From positions 1 to 64,000 of the forward strand of contig CAYJKT010000017.1 of assembly GCA_964370775.1 (NCBI GenBank): a stretch of 64,000 nt of DNA. The letters are read 5' to 3'. Below, piece by piece: positions 35,074-44,259 of this stretch. Position 1 is the stretch's first letter. Every line of letters starts with the position of its first letter. A program made the position numbers and the translations under genes. This DNA is from SIG603 sp964370775 (GTDB lineage Bacteria > Bacillota > Clostridia > Oscillospirales > Acutalibacteraceae). Under the pieces are notes generated by a model, which was not told the DNA's origin, did no database searches, and worked only from the letters and a program-made list of their open reading frames with translations.

Positions 35074-36846
35074 ATGAACCTAATTAAGAAAAGTTATGAT
35101 TTCGTTGTTGTTGGTGGTGGACTATCTGGTGTTTGTACAGCGATTGCTGCTGCAAGACACGGCGTTCGCACAGCACTTATCCAAAACCGTTCTGTTCTTG
35201 GTGGTAACGCAAGTTCGGAGATGCGTGTTCATGTTAACGGAGCGACTCAAAACGGGGGGCAAAAAAATGTTTCTGAATCTGGCATAATTCAAGAAATTCT
35301 ACACGCTAACAAAAAAGTAAACCCACAAAACTCATACCACGTTTTTGACAGAGTTATTTGGGAGAAAACTAAGTTTCAACCTAATTTAGATTTATATTTA
35401 AACACTCAAACTAGCGAGGTGTTAACTTATCAAGATAAGATTATCTCTATAAAAGCTGCTACACAAACCAACGAAACAGCGTATGAGTTCACTGCAAAAT
35501 ACTTTGCAGACACTACTGGAGACGGCACGATTGCCCACGAAGCTGGTGCGATTTACAGCGTTGGTAGAGACTCAAAAGATATGTATGGCGAAGATTTAGC
35601 GCCTGATATAGCAGACCTACACACTATGGGAACATCAGTGCTTTTCTCTATGAAAGACATGGGCGAGCCAGTGCCTTATGTTAAACCTGAATGGGCTTAT
35701 ACATATACAAAAGAGCAACTTTGTGACAGACGTTTTGCAGAGTTATCTCACGGTTATTGGTGGATAGAACTCGGTGGAGACGATCTAAAAGTTATTGAAG
35801 ACGCTGAGAATATATCAGATGAATTATATAAATGGGCGTATGGTGTTTTTGACTACATAAAAAATTCAGGTGAATTTGAGAACACAGAGAACCTTGTTTT
35901 AGACTGGGTTAGCTCTATAGCAGGCAAGAGAGAGTCTCGCAGAGTTATAGGTGATTACGTGCTTAATGTTAACGATTGCCTTAATCAAGCAAGATTTGAT
36001 GACACCATAGCTTATGGTGGTTGGGGAATTGACGAGCACACAGTTGGTGGTATCAAAGCTGTTTCTAAAGGTGAAGTTGGCAACAGAAATCTAAGGGTAC
36101 ATGGCGTTTATGCTATCCCTTATCGTTGTACATATAGTAAAAATATAAGCAACTTGTTCGTTGGTGGACGTGCAATCAGTGCTTCTCACCTAGCGATGAG
36201 TTCATCAAGAGTAATAGCAACGTGCTCCGTAGTTGGGCAAGCTATCGGCACAGCGGCTTCTATTGCATTAGAGAAAAACATTACACCAAGGGAAGTTGGC
36301 ACTCATTATATTAAACGTTTACAACAAACTTTAATAAAAGACGACTGTTACCTACCTGGTATCGTGACAGAAGACGACCTAGATTTAGCTCCAAAATGTG
36401 AAATTACAGCTTCTAGCCAAATTTTAGGTGGCGAAGTAGAGAAGATTGTTAACGGACACACAAGAATGATAGATGAAGATACAAACTGTTGGATTTCTAA
36501 AGAGATTAACGACGAAGAATGGGTTAACTTTAAGCTTCCTTATGCAAAACAAATTGAAGAAATTCACTTGAAATTCGACCCTAATTTCTCTGAACCACTT
36601 ATTATTACACAGGCTATCAGAATGAAAAAAAGAATTGTTAAAGAAATGCCTTTAGAGCTTGCACGTCACTACAAAGTAGAGCTTATTAATAACGGCGAAG
36701 TGGTTGATACTTTTGAGAATACAGACAATTTCCAACGTTTTTGCAAGGTCAATTTTAGAAATATAACTTGCACAGATGTTAAGGTTACAGTTTATAAAAC
36801 TTACGGAGATTTACACGCTAGAATTTTTGAAGCTAGGATATATTAG
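35074..36846 (+). CDS. FAD-dependent oxidoreductase
   Basis: The 590-residue flavoprotein opens with the dinucleotide-binding fold VVVGGGLSGVCTAIAAARHG, then SVLGGNASSEMR and a second FAD-contact region FVGGRAISASHLAMSS near residue 370, the layout of the large FAD-dependent oxidoreductase family (PF12831-type). The last 130 residues resemble a beta-sandwich that may bind sugar. AAGGAG precedes the ATG. It heads the sulfatase-fucosidase run, so it probably oxidises a sugar or a sulfated intermediate; this is inference from context. Confidence 0.82.
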   Translation: MNLIKKSYDFVVVGGGLSGVCTAIAAARHGVRTALIQNRSVLGGNASSEMRVHVNGATQNGGQKNVSESGIIQEILHANKKVNPQNSYHVFDRVIWEKTKFQPNLDLYLNTQTSEVLTYQDKIISIKAATQTNETAYEFTAKYFADTTGDGTIAHEAGAIYSVGRDSKDMYGEDLAPDIADLHTMGTSVLFSMKDMGEPVPYVKPEWAYTYTKEQLCDRRFAELSHGYWWIELGGDDLKVIEDAENISDELYKWAYGVFDYIKNSGEFENTENLVLDWVSSIAGKRESRRVIGDYVLNVNDCLNQARFDDTIAYGGWGIDEHTVGGIKAVSKGEVGNRNLRVHGVYAIPYRCTYSKNISNLFVGGRAISASHLAMSSSRVIATCSVVGQAIGTAASIALEKNITPREVGTHYIKRLQQTLIKDDCYLPGIVTEDDLDLAPKCEITASSQILGGEVEKIVNGHTRMIDEDTNCWISKEINDEEWVNFKLPYAKQIEEIHLKFDPNFSEPLIITQAIRMKKRIVKEMPLELARHYKVELINNGEVVDTFENTDNFQRFCKVNFRNITCTDVKVTVYKTYGDLHARIFEARIY

Positions 36847-36855
36847 GAGATAAAT

Positions 36856-38346
36856 ATGCAAAAAAATGTAATGGTTATTCTGTGTGACCAACTTAGAAAA
36901 GATTTTTTATCTTGCTATGGTAGCACAGAAATTAAAACAGAAAACATAGATAAATTAATGGCTGACGGCGTGCTTTTCACAAACTGCACAACTGCTTCTC
37001 CAGTGTGCGCACCAGGCAGAGCAAGCATGATGACAGGGCGATATGTAAGCGACCACAATGTGTGGACAAACGATGTTGAGTTTAGAGACGGTGTGGAGTA
37101 TCTACCTATGCGAATGAAGCAAAACGGCTATGCTTGTGGAGCATTCGGCAAGCTTCATCACTTCCCAGGTAAAGACTCAAAAGGCTTTGACGTTGCGTAT
37201 CAAATGGAAGAAAATAGACTGAAAGACGACGACGATTACTTTCAGTATCTAAAAGCTTTACACCCAGAAGCTGCCGATTTATACGCAAGAAACGAAAGAG
37301 GACATTTCTCATATCCTCTAGCAGAATATTACGAAGAGTGGATAGCTAATCATGCTATGAACTTTATTAAAGAAAACAGCGCCACACCATTTTTCACATG
37401 GGTATCTTTCCAAGGGCCTCACGGACCAATTGACGCGCCTGAGAACAACGGAGTTAGCACAGCTAAAGAGATTAGCGAGCCGATTAATCCGCTGTTTATG
37501 CCGAGTTGTGAAGTCCCAAGATATAGAAAAAGTCGTGGAGATATGTTCTCAGCAGAGAGTCAAAAAGAGTATCGAGAGGGCTATGCTGAGTTGATTGAGA
37601 TAATCGATTACGAGATTGGCAGAATAATAGACTTTTTAAAAGAGAACGGCAAATATGACGACACAGTTATTATGTTTTCTGCTGACCACGGCGATTTATG
37701 TGGCGATTACAACATGCGTCAAAAAGGACCTTTCCCATATAATGCGCAGTTAGAGATACCTTTTATCATGGCTAATCACCCTGATTTACCTAAGAATGTG
37801 ACAAGTGATATTTTGGTGTCAAATTTAGATATAGGTGCTACTGCTTTAGAACTTGCAGCGGACGAAAAAGTGCTTGGCTATTCACGTAGCATATCACAAA
37901 TGTACTGTGACGAAAGTAAGCAAAGAAGTGTTATATACACAGAATTTTGCGACAGCATGAAGCTTGTTTCAACAAAAGAAATGAGACTAGCGTACTATCC
38001 TTTCACAGGTGAATGTGAGCTTATAAAAATTGATGACGAGACAAATAACCTTGCTGATTTACCTGAGTATCAAGTGATGAAATCTAAATTATTAATGGAT
38101 ATTATCGACTTTATGGTGGTTGCTAGAGGCGTTCACATTGAAGCACAAGACCTTACACCAAAGGTTCAACAAGGTTTAAAAGAGAAACTTCCTACATATC
38201 AAGACGAGATAGATATTGTGTTCCCGATTCCGTCAGAGGGAATACGAAACCAACTTAGAAAAGACGGACTAGACGCAGATTATAACGAGTTTTGCAAAGA
38301 AAAAAATGTTATAAATAGCTATGGAATGTATTGGGTAAAAAATTAA
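36856..38346 (+). CDS. Sulfatase 1
   Basis: The 496-residue alkaline-phosphatase-fold enzyme has the sulfatase signature C51-A-P-G-R with the Cys that must become formylglycine, an N-terminal metal site (ILCDQLRKD), and FSADHGDLCGDYNM with further metal ligands. There is no signal peptide, so it acts in the cytoplasm on imported substrate. GGAGA precedes the ATG, 10 bases after the FAD gene. The substrate is unknown. Maturation needs an anaerobic sulfatase-maturating enzyme, which is not in the window. Confidence 0.9.
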   Translation: MQKNVMVILCDQLRKDFLSCYGSTEIKTENIDKLMADGVLFTNCTTASPVCAPGRASMMTGRYVSDHNVWTNDVEFRDGVEYLPMRMKQNGYACGAFGKLHHFPGKDSKGFDVAYQMEENRLKDDDDYFQYLKALHPEAADLYARNERGHFSYPLAEYYEEWIANHAMNFIKENSATPFFTWVSFQGPHGPIDAPENNGVSTAKEISEPINPLFMPSCEVPRYRKSRGDMFSAESQKEYREGYAELIEIIDYEIGRIIDFLKENGKYDDTVIMFSADHGDLCGDYNMRQKGPFPYNAQLEIPFIMANHPDLPKNVTSDILVSNLDIGATALELAADEKVLGYSRSISQMYCDESKQRSVIYTEFCDSMKLVSTKEMRLAYYPFTGECELIKIDDETNNLADLPEYQVMKSKLLMDIIDFMVVARGVHIEAQDLTPKVQQGLKEKLPTYQDEIDIVFPIPSEGIRNQLRKDGLDADYNEFCKEKNVINSYGMYWVKN

Positions 38347-38370
38347 TTTATATATAAAAGAGGAATGAAT

Positions 38371-39759
38371 ATGAAAAAACCAAACGTATTGTTTTTATTT
38401 GCAGATGATCAACGTTTTGACACTATCAACGCTTTAGGCAACAAAGCTATTAAGACACCTGCCTTAGACAAATTAGTTAACAACGGAACTACTTTTACCC
38501 ATGCACATATACCTGGTGGAACTTGCGGTGCAATTTGTATGCCGTCAAGAGCTATGCTTAACACAGGTCGTTCACTATTCAACTTAGATAGAGAAGGACA
38601 AGAAGTTCCAAAAGAGCACACTTTAATGGGAGAGATTTTCCAACAACAAGGTTACGAGACTTTTGGTACAGGTAAATGGCACAACGGTAAATCAGCGTAT
38701 GCAAGAAGTTTTACAGACGGCGACAGCATTTTCTTTGGTGGTATGCAAGACCACTGGATGGTGCCTTTCTTCCATTTTGACGAGACCGGAAAATACGACA
38801 AAGAGATTAAAAGATGTTGGGATTTCCAACATTCTAACGGCTTGCAAGTAAGCCCTGGCGAATATGTTAGAGCTTCTGAGCACTCAACAGATATTATTGC
38901 TGAAAGCGTAATTAAGTTCTTGGATAAAAAACACGATAAACCTTTCCTAGCTTATGCTGCGTTTCTAGCGCCACATGACCCTAGAACTATGCCACAAGAA
39001 TTCATTGATATGTACAATCCAGACGACATTGAGCTACCTCCAAACTTTGCTAACTATCATTCAGTTGAGTACGATAACTGGAATTGCAGAGACGAAGTTT
39101 TAGCGCCGTACCCTCGCACAATAGAAGACACTAAAAAACAAATTGCTGAGTACTATGCTATGATTACTCACCTAGATTATCAAATTGGCAGAATTTTAGA
39201 CAAGCTAGAAGAAATCGGCGAAAAAGACAACACAGTTATCGTTTATGCTGCTGACAACGGTCTAGCTGTTGGACAACACGGTTTGTTCGGCAAACAAAGT
39301 GTATATGACCACAGTGTTAGAGTTCCTCTAATTTTTGCTGGTAAAGATATTATACAAGGTGTTCAAAACGAAAGCTTGGTTTATTTGTATGACATTCTAC
39401 CAACTCTTTGTGATGTTTTAGGCTTCGAAAAACCTGAGAGCATAATGGGTAAAAGCTTTATAGACTCATTAGAAAACAAAACTCAAAAATCAAGAGATGA
39501 ACTATATTTTGTATACACAGATAAACTACGTGGCATTACAAAAAACGGCTTTAAATATATGGAACACCGCTATAAAGGTATAACAACAAAACAAATGTTC
39601 AACCTTAAAAACGACCCTTATGAAACATCAAACCTTGTGCAAGACCCTAATTATGCTGATGTTCTAGCTGATATGCAAGAGACTATGAGAGAGCAAGGTA
39701 GAACATCTAACGAGTTGAACTGTGCACATGGTAAAGGATATTGGAAAGAGGAAATATAA
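38371..39759 (+). CDS. Sulfatase 2
   Basis: The start is ATG 38371, with AGAGG seven bases upstream; the ATG at 38365 is too close to it. The 462-residue sulfatase begins KPNVLFLFADDQRFDTI and carries C56-M-P-S-R, a formylglycine site, and YAADNGLAVGQHGLFGKQ as metal region. No signal peptide is seen. It resembles sulfatases acting on sugars more than the other two in the locus. Its stop codon overlaps the next start by one base. Confidence 0.9.
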   Translation: MKKPNVLFLFADDQRFDTINALGNKAIKTPALDKLVNNGTTFTHAHIPGGTCGAICMPSRAMLNTGRSLFNLDREGQEVPKEHTLMGEIFQQQGYETFGTGKWHNGKSAYARSFTDGDSIFFGGMQDHWMVPFFHFDETGKYDKEIKRCWDFQHSNGLQVSPGEYVRASEHSTDIIAESVIKFLDKKHDKPFLAYAAFLAPHDPRTMPQEFIDMYNPDDIELPPNFANYHSVEYDNWNCRDEVLAPYPRTIEDTKKQIAEYYAMITHLDYQIGRILDKLEEIGEKDNTVIVYAADNGLAVGQHGLFGKQSVYDHSVRVPLIFAGKDIIQGVQNESLVYLYDILPTLCDVLGFEKPESIMGKSFIDSLENKTQKSRDELYFVYTDKLRGITKNGFKYMEHRYKGITTKQMFNLKNDPYETSNLVQDPNYADVLADMQETMREQGRTSNELNCAHGKGYWKEEI

Positions 39760-41096
39760 TGAAAAAGCCTAATATTTTATTTCTTTTCCCTGACCAACAC
39801 AGACGAGAATGGCTTAATTACAGTGATGACGTTTTTAAAATGTGGGAAATGGAAAGACCAGAACTTCATCTACCTAATATAGAAGCTATCCAAAAAAAAG
39901 GTGTAACTTTTTTGAACGCTTGCACTCCGTCTCCGTTGTGTTCACCTGCTAGAGCTTGTGTTGCAGCTGGTGCGAGATATAACAATTGTGGCGCTTTTAA
40001 CAACGATTATGACTTTCCGTTAGATAAGCCTACGTTTTATCAATCCTTAAGAAACGAGGGTTATGAAGTTTGTGGAGTTGGCAAGTTTGACTTGCAAAAG
40101 CTAACTTGTGATTGGGAAAACAAAGAGCTACCAATTAAGCTTGGCTTTACAAAACAACTTGATAACGAGGGCAAAATGGACGCTATCAGATTTACTAAAA
40201 TGAGAGGCGAACCAGCTGGCCCTTATATGAAATATCTTAACGAAAAAGGTTATATGCAAGCACATTTAGACGATATGCACGAGCGTAAAAAGAAAACTCA
40301 CACCACTCCGTTACCAGATGAAGTCTATTGCGACAACTGGATAACTAACAACGCTGTAGATATGATTAACGAGGTTGAAATAGGCAAGCCGTGGTTTATG
40401 CAAGTAAACTTCACAGGCCCTCACGAACCATTTGATATCACAAAAAAAATGAGGAAAAGTGTTGATACAAGAGAGTACGAAATAGCTGTAGAAAACACTG
40501 ACGATAACAACATAAATGTTAGAAGAAACTACGCCGCCATGATAGAGAACATAGATAGAAACATTGGTATTTTGCTTGATTTGGTAGAAAAAAGAGGCGA
40601 GCTAGACAACACAGTAATCGTGTATTCTTCCGACCACGGCGAAATGCTAGGCGACTATGGCAGATATGCAAAAGGTGTTGCGTTAAGAGGTTCTTTGAAC
40701 GTACCGTTTGTTGTATCCTTACCTAATGGTAAAAGACAAGGCGAGGAAGATAATTCTTTTGTGGAAATTCAAGACCTTGCAAACACATTTGTGGAGCTTG
40801 CTGGTGGCAAAGCCAATAACACAGAGGAATGTAAATCGCTATTACCTACCTTAAATGATGAGGAGCATGAAAATCACAGAGACTACGCTGTTAGCGCATT
40901 GTTCATTGGTAAAAACGGATTTAGAGCATATACAGATTATGATTATAAATACATAGAGACAAAGACTGGAGAAATTTCACTATATGATTTAAAGCTAGAT
41001 ATTTGGGAGAAAAATAATATAGCTAGCACACATTCAGCATTAGTGAAAGACTATTCAGCAAAATTAAACAACCATGTAAAATTTACCGAAGTGTAA
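39759..41096 (+). CDS. Sulfatase 3
   Basis: The start is ATG 39759, sharing the A of the previous TAA stop; AGAGG lies upstream. The 445-residue protein begins KKPNILFLFPDQHRREW and has C61-S-P-A-R as formylglycine site and YSSDHGEMLGDYGRY as metal region. No signal peptide is seen. Three different sulfatases in a row point to a substrate with several sulfate esters. Confidence 0.9.
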   Translation: MKKPNILFLFPDQHRREWLNYSDDVFKMWEMERPELHLPNIEAIQKKGVTFLNACTPSPLCSPARACVAAGARYNNCGAFNNDYDFPLDKPTFYQSLRNEGYEVCGVGKFDLQKLTCDWENKELPIKLGFTKQLDNEGKMDAIRFTKMRGEPAGPYMKYLNEKGYMQAHLDDMHERKKKTHTTPLPDEVYCDNWITNNAVDMINEVEIGKPWFMQVNFTGPHEPFDITKKMRKSVDTREYEIAVENTDDNNINVRRNYAAMIENIDRNIGILLDLVEKRGELDNTVIVYSSDHGEMLGDYGRYAKGVALRGSLNVPFVVSLPNGKRQGEEDNSFVEIQDLANTFVELAGGKANNTEECKSLLPTLNDEEHENHRDYAVSALFIGKNGFRAYTDYDYKYIETKTGEISLYDLKLDIWEKNNIASTHSALVKDYSAKLNNHVKFTEV

Positions 41097-41120
41097 TTTT
41101 AAATAAGAAAGGATTTTATT

Positions 41121-42644
41121 ATGAATCAATATTTACAAAACATGAAAGATTACCTAAAAGTAATCGACGACGTAATCGCTAACGGACACTACAAGGATAA
41201 CTGGACTTCTCTAGCTAATCACAAAGTGCCTGATTGGTACAGAAACGCAAAATTTGGTATCTTTATCCACTGGGGAGTGTACTCAGTTCCAGCATTTTGC
41301 AACGAATGGTACCCTCGTTTCATGTATAAAAAAGACATGACAAGACGTGATTTAAACGTGTACGAGCACCATATCAAAACTTATGGCGAGCATAAAGACT
41401 TTGGTTACAGAGATTTTGTTCCTATGTTTAAAGCAGAAAAATTCAACCCAGCAGAATGGGCAGATTTATTTAAAGAAGCTGGCGCTAGATTTGTTATGCC
41501 AGTTGCTGAACATCACGACGGCTTCCAAATGTATGACAGTAATTTGTCAGAGTGGTGTGCTTCTAAAAAAGGACCAATGAAAGACGTTTTAGGATTGTTA
41601 AAAGAAGAGTGCGAAAAAAGAGATATGACAATCACAGCTTCTTCTCATAGAATTGAGCACTACTGGTTTATGTCTGGCATGAGAGAATTTGAAAGCGACA
41701 TGAAAGAAGAGCCAGAGTTTGGCGATATGTACTGGCCATCATATCCAGAGCCATTTGCACAAAAAGGTAAAGACGTTACAACAGACCAAGGTTCTATCCA
41801 TGTAGGAGACCTAGACCCAGTTTATATGGAAGACTGGCTAGTTAGAACTTGTGAGTTAGTTGACAAATACAGACCAAAAATCATGTACTTTGACTGGTGG
41901 ATTCAAGTTGCTGCACTAAAACCATACTTAAGAAAATTCATGGCTTACTACTACAACCGTGCTTTAGAGTGGGGCGAAGAAGTAACTATCAACTACAAAA
42001 ACGATGCATTCCAACACACATCAGCAGTTAGAGACATCGAAAGAGGTCAATTAGCAGATGTTTCACCTTTCTTCTGGCAAAACGATACTTCTGTTGCTAA
42101 AAACTCATGGTGCTACACAGAGGGCAACGATTACAAAGAGTCTTACGAAGTTATCTGCGACCTTATAGACGTTGTATCTAAAAATGGTTCTCTACTTCTT
42201 AACGTAGGACCTAAAGCAGACGGTACTATCCCTGAAAAAGACCAAAATATTCTTAAAGATGTTGGTGCTTGGATGAAAGTTAACGGCGAGGCTATCTATG
42301 AGTCTTATCCGTTCAGAAAATACGGCGAAGGCCCTATCGTTACAGAAGAAGGACACTTCACAGATACAAAAAGAAAATCTTTCACAACTGAAGATTTTAG
42401 ATTTACATACAAACCAGATGCACTTTATGTATTTGCAATGAGAGCATCAGAAGATGGTGTATATAAAATCAAAACTTTAGGCGCAAAAGTTAAAAAATTC
42501 AACGCTGATATGCTAAAAGTTGAAGTTTTAGGAAGCGACAAAGAGTGCAAAATGATTGAGTGTGGCGAACACTTAACTGTTATCACAGATTACATTCCTA
42601 CTAACAAAGACCTACCAATTTGTATCAAAATTACAATCGACTAA
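41121..42644 (+). CDS. Alpha-L-fucosidase, GH29
   Basis: The 507-residue glycosidase has the GH29 core FGIFIHWGVYSVPAF, VMPVAEHHDGFQMYDS, and YFDWW with the probable nucleophile Asp258, then NGSLLLNVGPKADG. It should release L-fucose from glycan ends by a retaining mechanism. No signal peptide is seen, so it acts on imported oligosaccharides together with the three sulfatases. AAAGGAT precedes the ATG. Confidence 0.93.
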   Translation: MNQYLQNMKDYLKVIDDVIANGHYKDNWTSLANHKVPDWYRNAKFGIFIHWGVYSVPAFCNEWYPRFMYKKDMTRRDLNVYEHHIKTYGEHKDFGYRDFVPMFKAEKFNPAEWADLFKEAGARFVMPVAEHHDGFQMYDSNLSEWCASKKGPMKDVLGLLKEECEKRDMTITASSHRIEHYWFMSGMREFESDMKEEPEFGDMYWPSYPEPFAQKGKDVTTDQGSIHVGDLDPVYMEDWLVRTCELVDKYRPKIMYFDWWIQVAALKPYLRKFMAYYYNRALEWGEEVTINYKNDAFQHTSAVRDIERGQLADVSPFFWQNDTSVAKNSWCYTEGNDYKESYEVICDLIDVVSKNGSLLLNVGPKADGTIPEKDQNILKDVGAWMKVNGEAIYESYPFRKYGEGPIVTEEGHFTDTKRKSFTTEDFRFTYKPDALYVFAMRASEDGVYKIKTLGAKVKKFNADMLKVEVLGSDKECKMIECGEHLTVITDYIPTNKDLPICIKITID

Positions 42645-42668
42645 TTTATCCGATAATATAAAAATTTT

Positions 42669-42705
42669 AGGAGGCAGTTCTTTTCAGACTGCTTCCTAAT
42701 TTATT
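42669..42705 (+). terminator. Intrinsic terminator after the fucosidase
   Basis: AGGAGGCAGT pairs with ACTGCTTCCT across a nine-base loop; T-rich sequence follows. Confidence 0.7.
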
Positions 42706-42727
42706 GTTTAGATATGTGTTTATATGC

Positions 42728-42756
42728 TTGCATTTTGTTATATTTTGCTATATAAT
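42728..42756 (+). promoter_or_regulatory. Promoter of the MATE gene
   Basis: TTGCAT (42728-42733), a 17-base spacer and TATAAT (42751-42756). Confidence 0.75.
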
Positions 42757-42787
42757 TGGCTTTACTAAATAAAAACGGAGAAAGAAA

Positions 42788-44176
42788 ATGAATAGATTAA
42801 AAAGCCTGTTTGGCGCACAGGACATGACTGTCGGAAAACCGATGAATGTTCTGTTAAAGTTTGCGATACCTCTGCTTATTGGAAACTTAGCACAGCAATT
42901 ATATAGCACAGTAGATGCGATTATCGTGGGGCATTTTGAGGGAGATGCAGCACTTGCAGCTGTTGGTGCATCAGGTTCGTTTCTAAACTTGATGATAGCA
43001 CTTTTCATGGGTGTTTCTACTGGTGCTGGAATTGTTGTATCGCAATATTATGGTGCAAAAGACCGTAAAATGTTGTCGAATTCAATTGGAAATGTGCTTA
43101 CATTAACATTCGTAATAAGTATTATTGTTACAGTTCTTGGTTTGATTTTCACAAGACCTTTTATGGAGCTTATGAACACGCCAGAAGATATTATTGATGA
43201 TGCGTGTATGTATTTGTGGATTTTTAGTGCAGGGTTCATTGGTTGCACATTTTATAATATGATAGCTGGTGTGTTAAGAGGCCTTGGCGATACAGTTATG
43301 CCACTGGTTTTTCTGTTAATCACATGTGGTATTAACATAGTGCTTGACTTAGTTTTTGTTGCATGGTTTGGAATGGGTGTTGCTGGTGTTGCGTTAGCAA
43401 CAGTTTTATCTCAGGGAGTTTCTGCAGTGCTTTGTGTTATAAGGCTTAAAAAAATGTCCAACACTTTTGATTTCGACAAAAAATACTTCAAACTAGACAA
43501 ACATTTGGCCTCAACAATATTAAGAGTTGGATTGCCAGCTGGTCTAACACAAGCGATTTTCTCAATGGCTGGAATAGTTATTCAGTCATTAGTAAACAGT
43601 TTTGGCACTTATGTTATAGCAACAGCACTTGTTGTTATGAGAGTAGACGGTTTTGCGATGTTACCTTGTTTTGCGTTTGGAATGACAATGACAACTTATG
43701 TTGGGCAAAACATTGGTGCTAACCAAATGGATAGAGTAAACAGAAGTGGAATAGACGGAACTAGGCTTGCGCTATTTGTAACTGTTCCAATAGTTTTGGT
43801 GTTGTTCTTCTTTGGTGAAGGACTTATGATGATATTCACAGACACACCAGAGGTTGTGGATTTCGGCTTTGAAATGCTTAGAATGATGTCTGCTGGGTAT
43901 ATAGCTATGGCGATTAGTCAGGTGTTGACAGGAATTATGCGTGGAGCAGGCGACACTGTTACTCCTATGATAATCTCAGTTATCTCAACAGTTCTTATAA
44001 GAGTTCCAGTAGCTTATGGTATGGCGTACTTCACAAGGAGTGAAGCTTTACCAAATGGTGAACCGAGTTCTATTTTCTACTCACTAATGATTTCTTGGGT
44101 ACTTGGTGCGGTTATATCTGTAGTGTATTACAAAATAGGCAAATGGAAAACTAAATCAATTATAAAAGCAAAATAA
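42788..44176 (+). CDS. MATE-family efflux transporter
   Basis: The 462-residue protein has about 12 transmembrane helices and the MATE patterns FAIPLLIGNLAQQLYSTVDAIIVGHF at the start of the first half and GLPAGLTQAIFSMAGIVIQ at the second. It exports small molecules with Na+ or H+. It has its own promoter and lies between terminators, so membership in the glycan locus is not supported by transcription. AAAAACGGAGAAAGAAA precedes the ATG. Confidence 0.92.
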   Translation: MNRLKSLFGAQDMTVGKPMNVLLKFAIPLLIGNLAQQLYSTVDAIIVGHFEGDAALAAVGASGSFLNLMIALFMGVSTGAGIVVSQYYGAKDRKMLSNSIGNVLTLTFVISIIVTVLGLIFTRPFMELMNTPEDIIDDACMYLWIFSAGFIGCTFYNMIAGVLRGLGDTVMPLVFLLITCGINIVLDLVFVAWFGMGVAGVALATVLSQGVSAVLCVIRLKKMSNTFDFDKKYFKLDKHLASTILRVGLPAGLTQAIFSMAGIVIQSLVNSFGTYVIATALVVMRVDGFAMLPCFAFGMTMTTYVGQNIGANQMDRVNRSGIDGTRLALFVTVPIVLVLFFFGEGLMMIFTDTPEVVDFGFEMLRMMSAGYIAMAISQVLTGIMRGAGDTVTPMIISVISTVLIRVPVAYGMAYFTRSEALPNGEPSSIFYSLMISWVLGAVISVVYYKIGKWKTKSIIKAK

Positions 44177-44216
44177 CGAAAAGTGGGACTGAATAATCAG
44201 TACCCACTTTTCGTTT
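44176..44216. terminator. Bidirectional terminator between MATE and amt
   Basis: ACGAAAAGTGGG pairs perfectly with CCCACTTTTCGT across a 15-base loop; TT follows on the plus strand and ATTTTG on the minus strand. Confidence 0.85.
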
Positions 44217-44259
44217 AGTGTTATAAAATCTCGAACTCAAATTTAATCAGATACTTATA

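Noticed and set aside
36856..38346. Alkaline phosphatase or phosphonate hydrolase instead of sulfatase
   Set aside because: The CxPxR formylglycine signature and the two neighbouring sulfatases argue for sulfatase activity.
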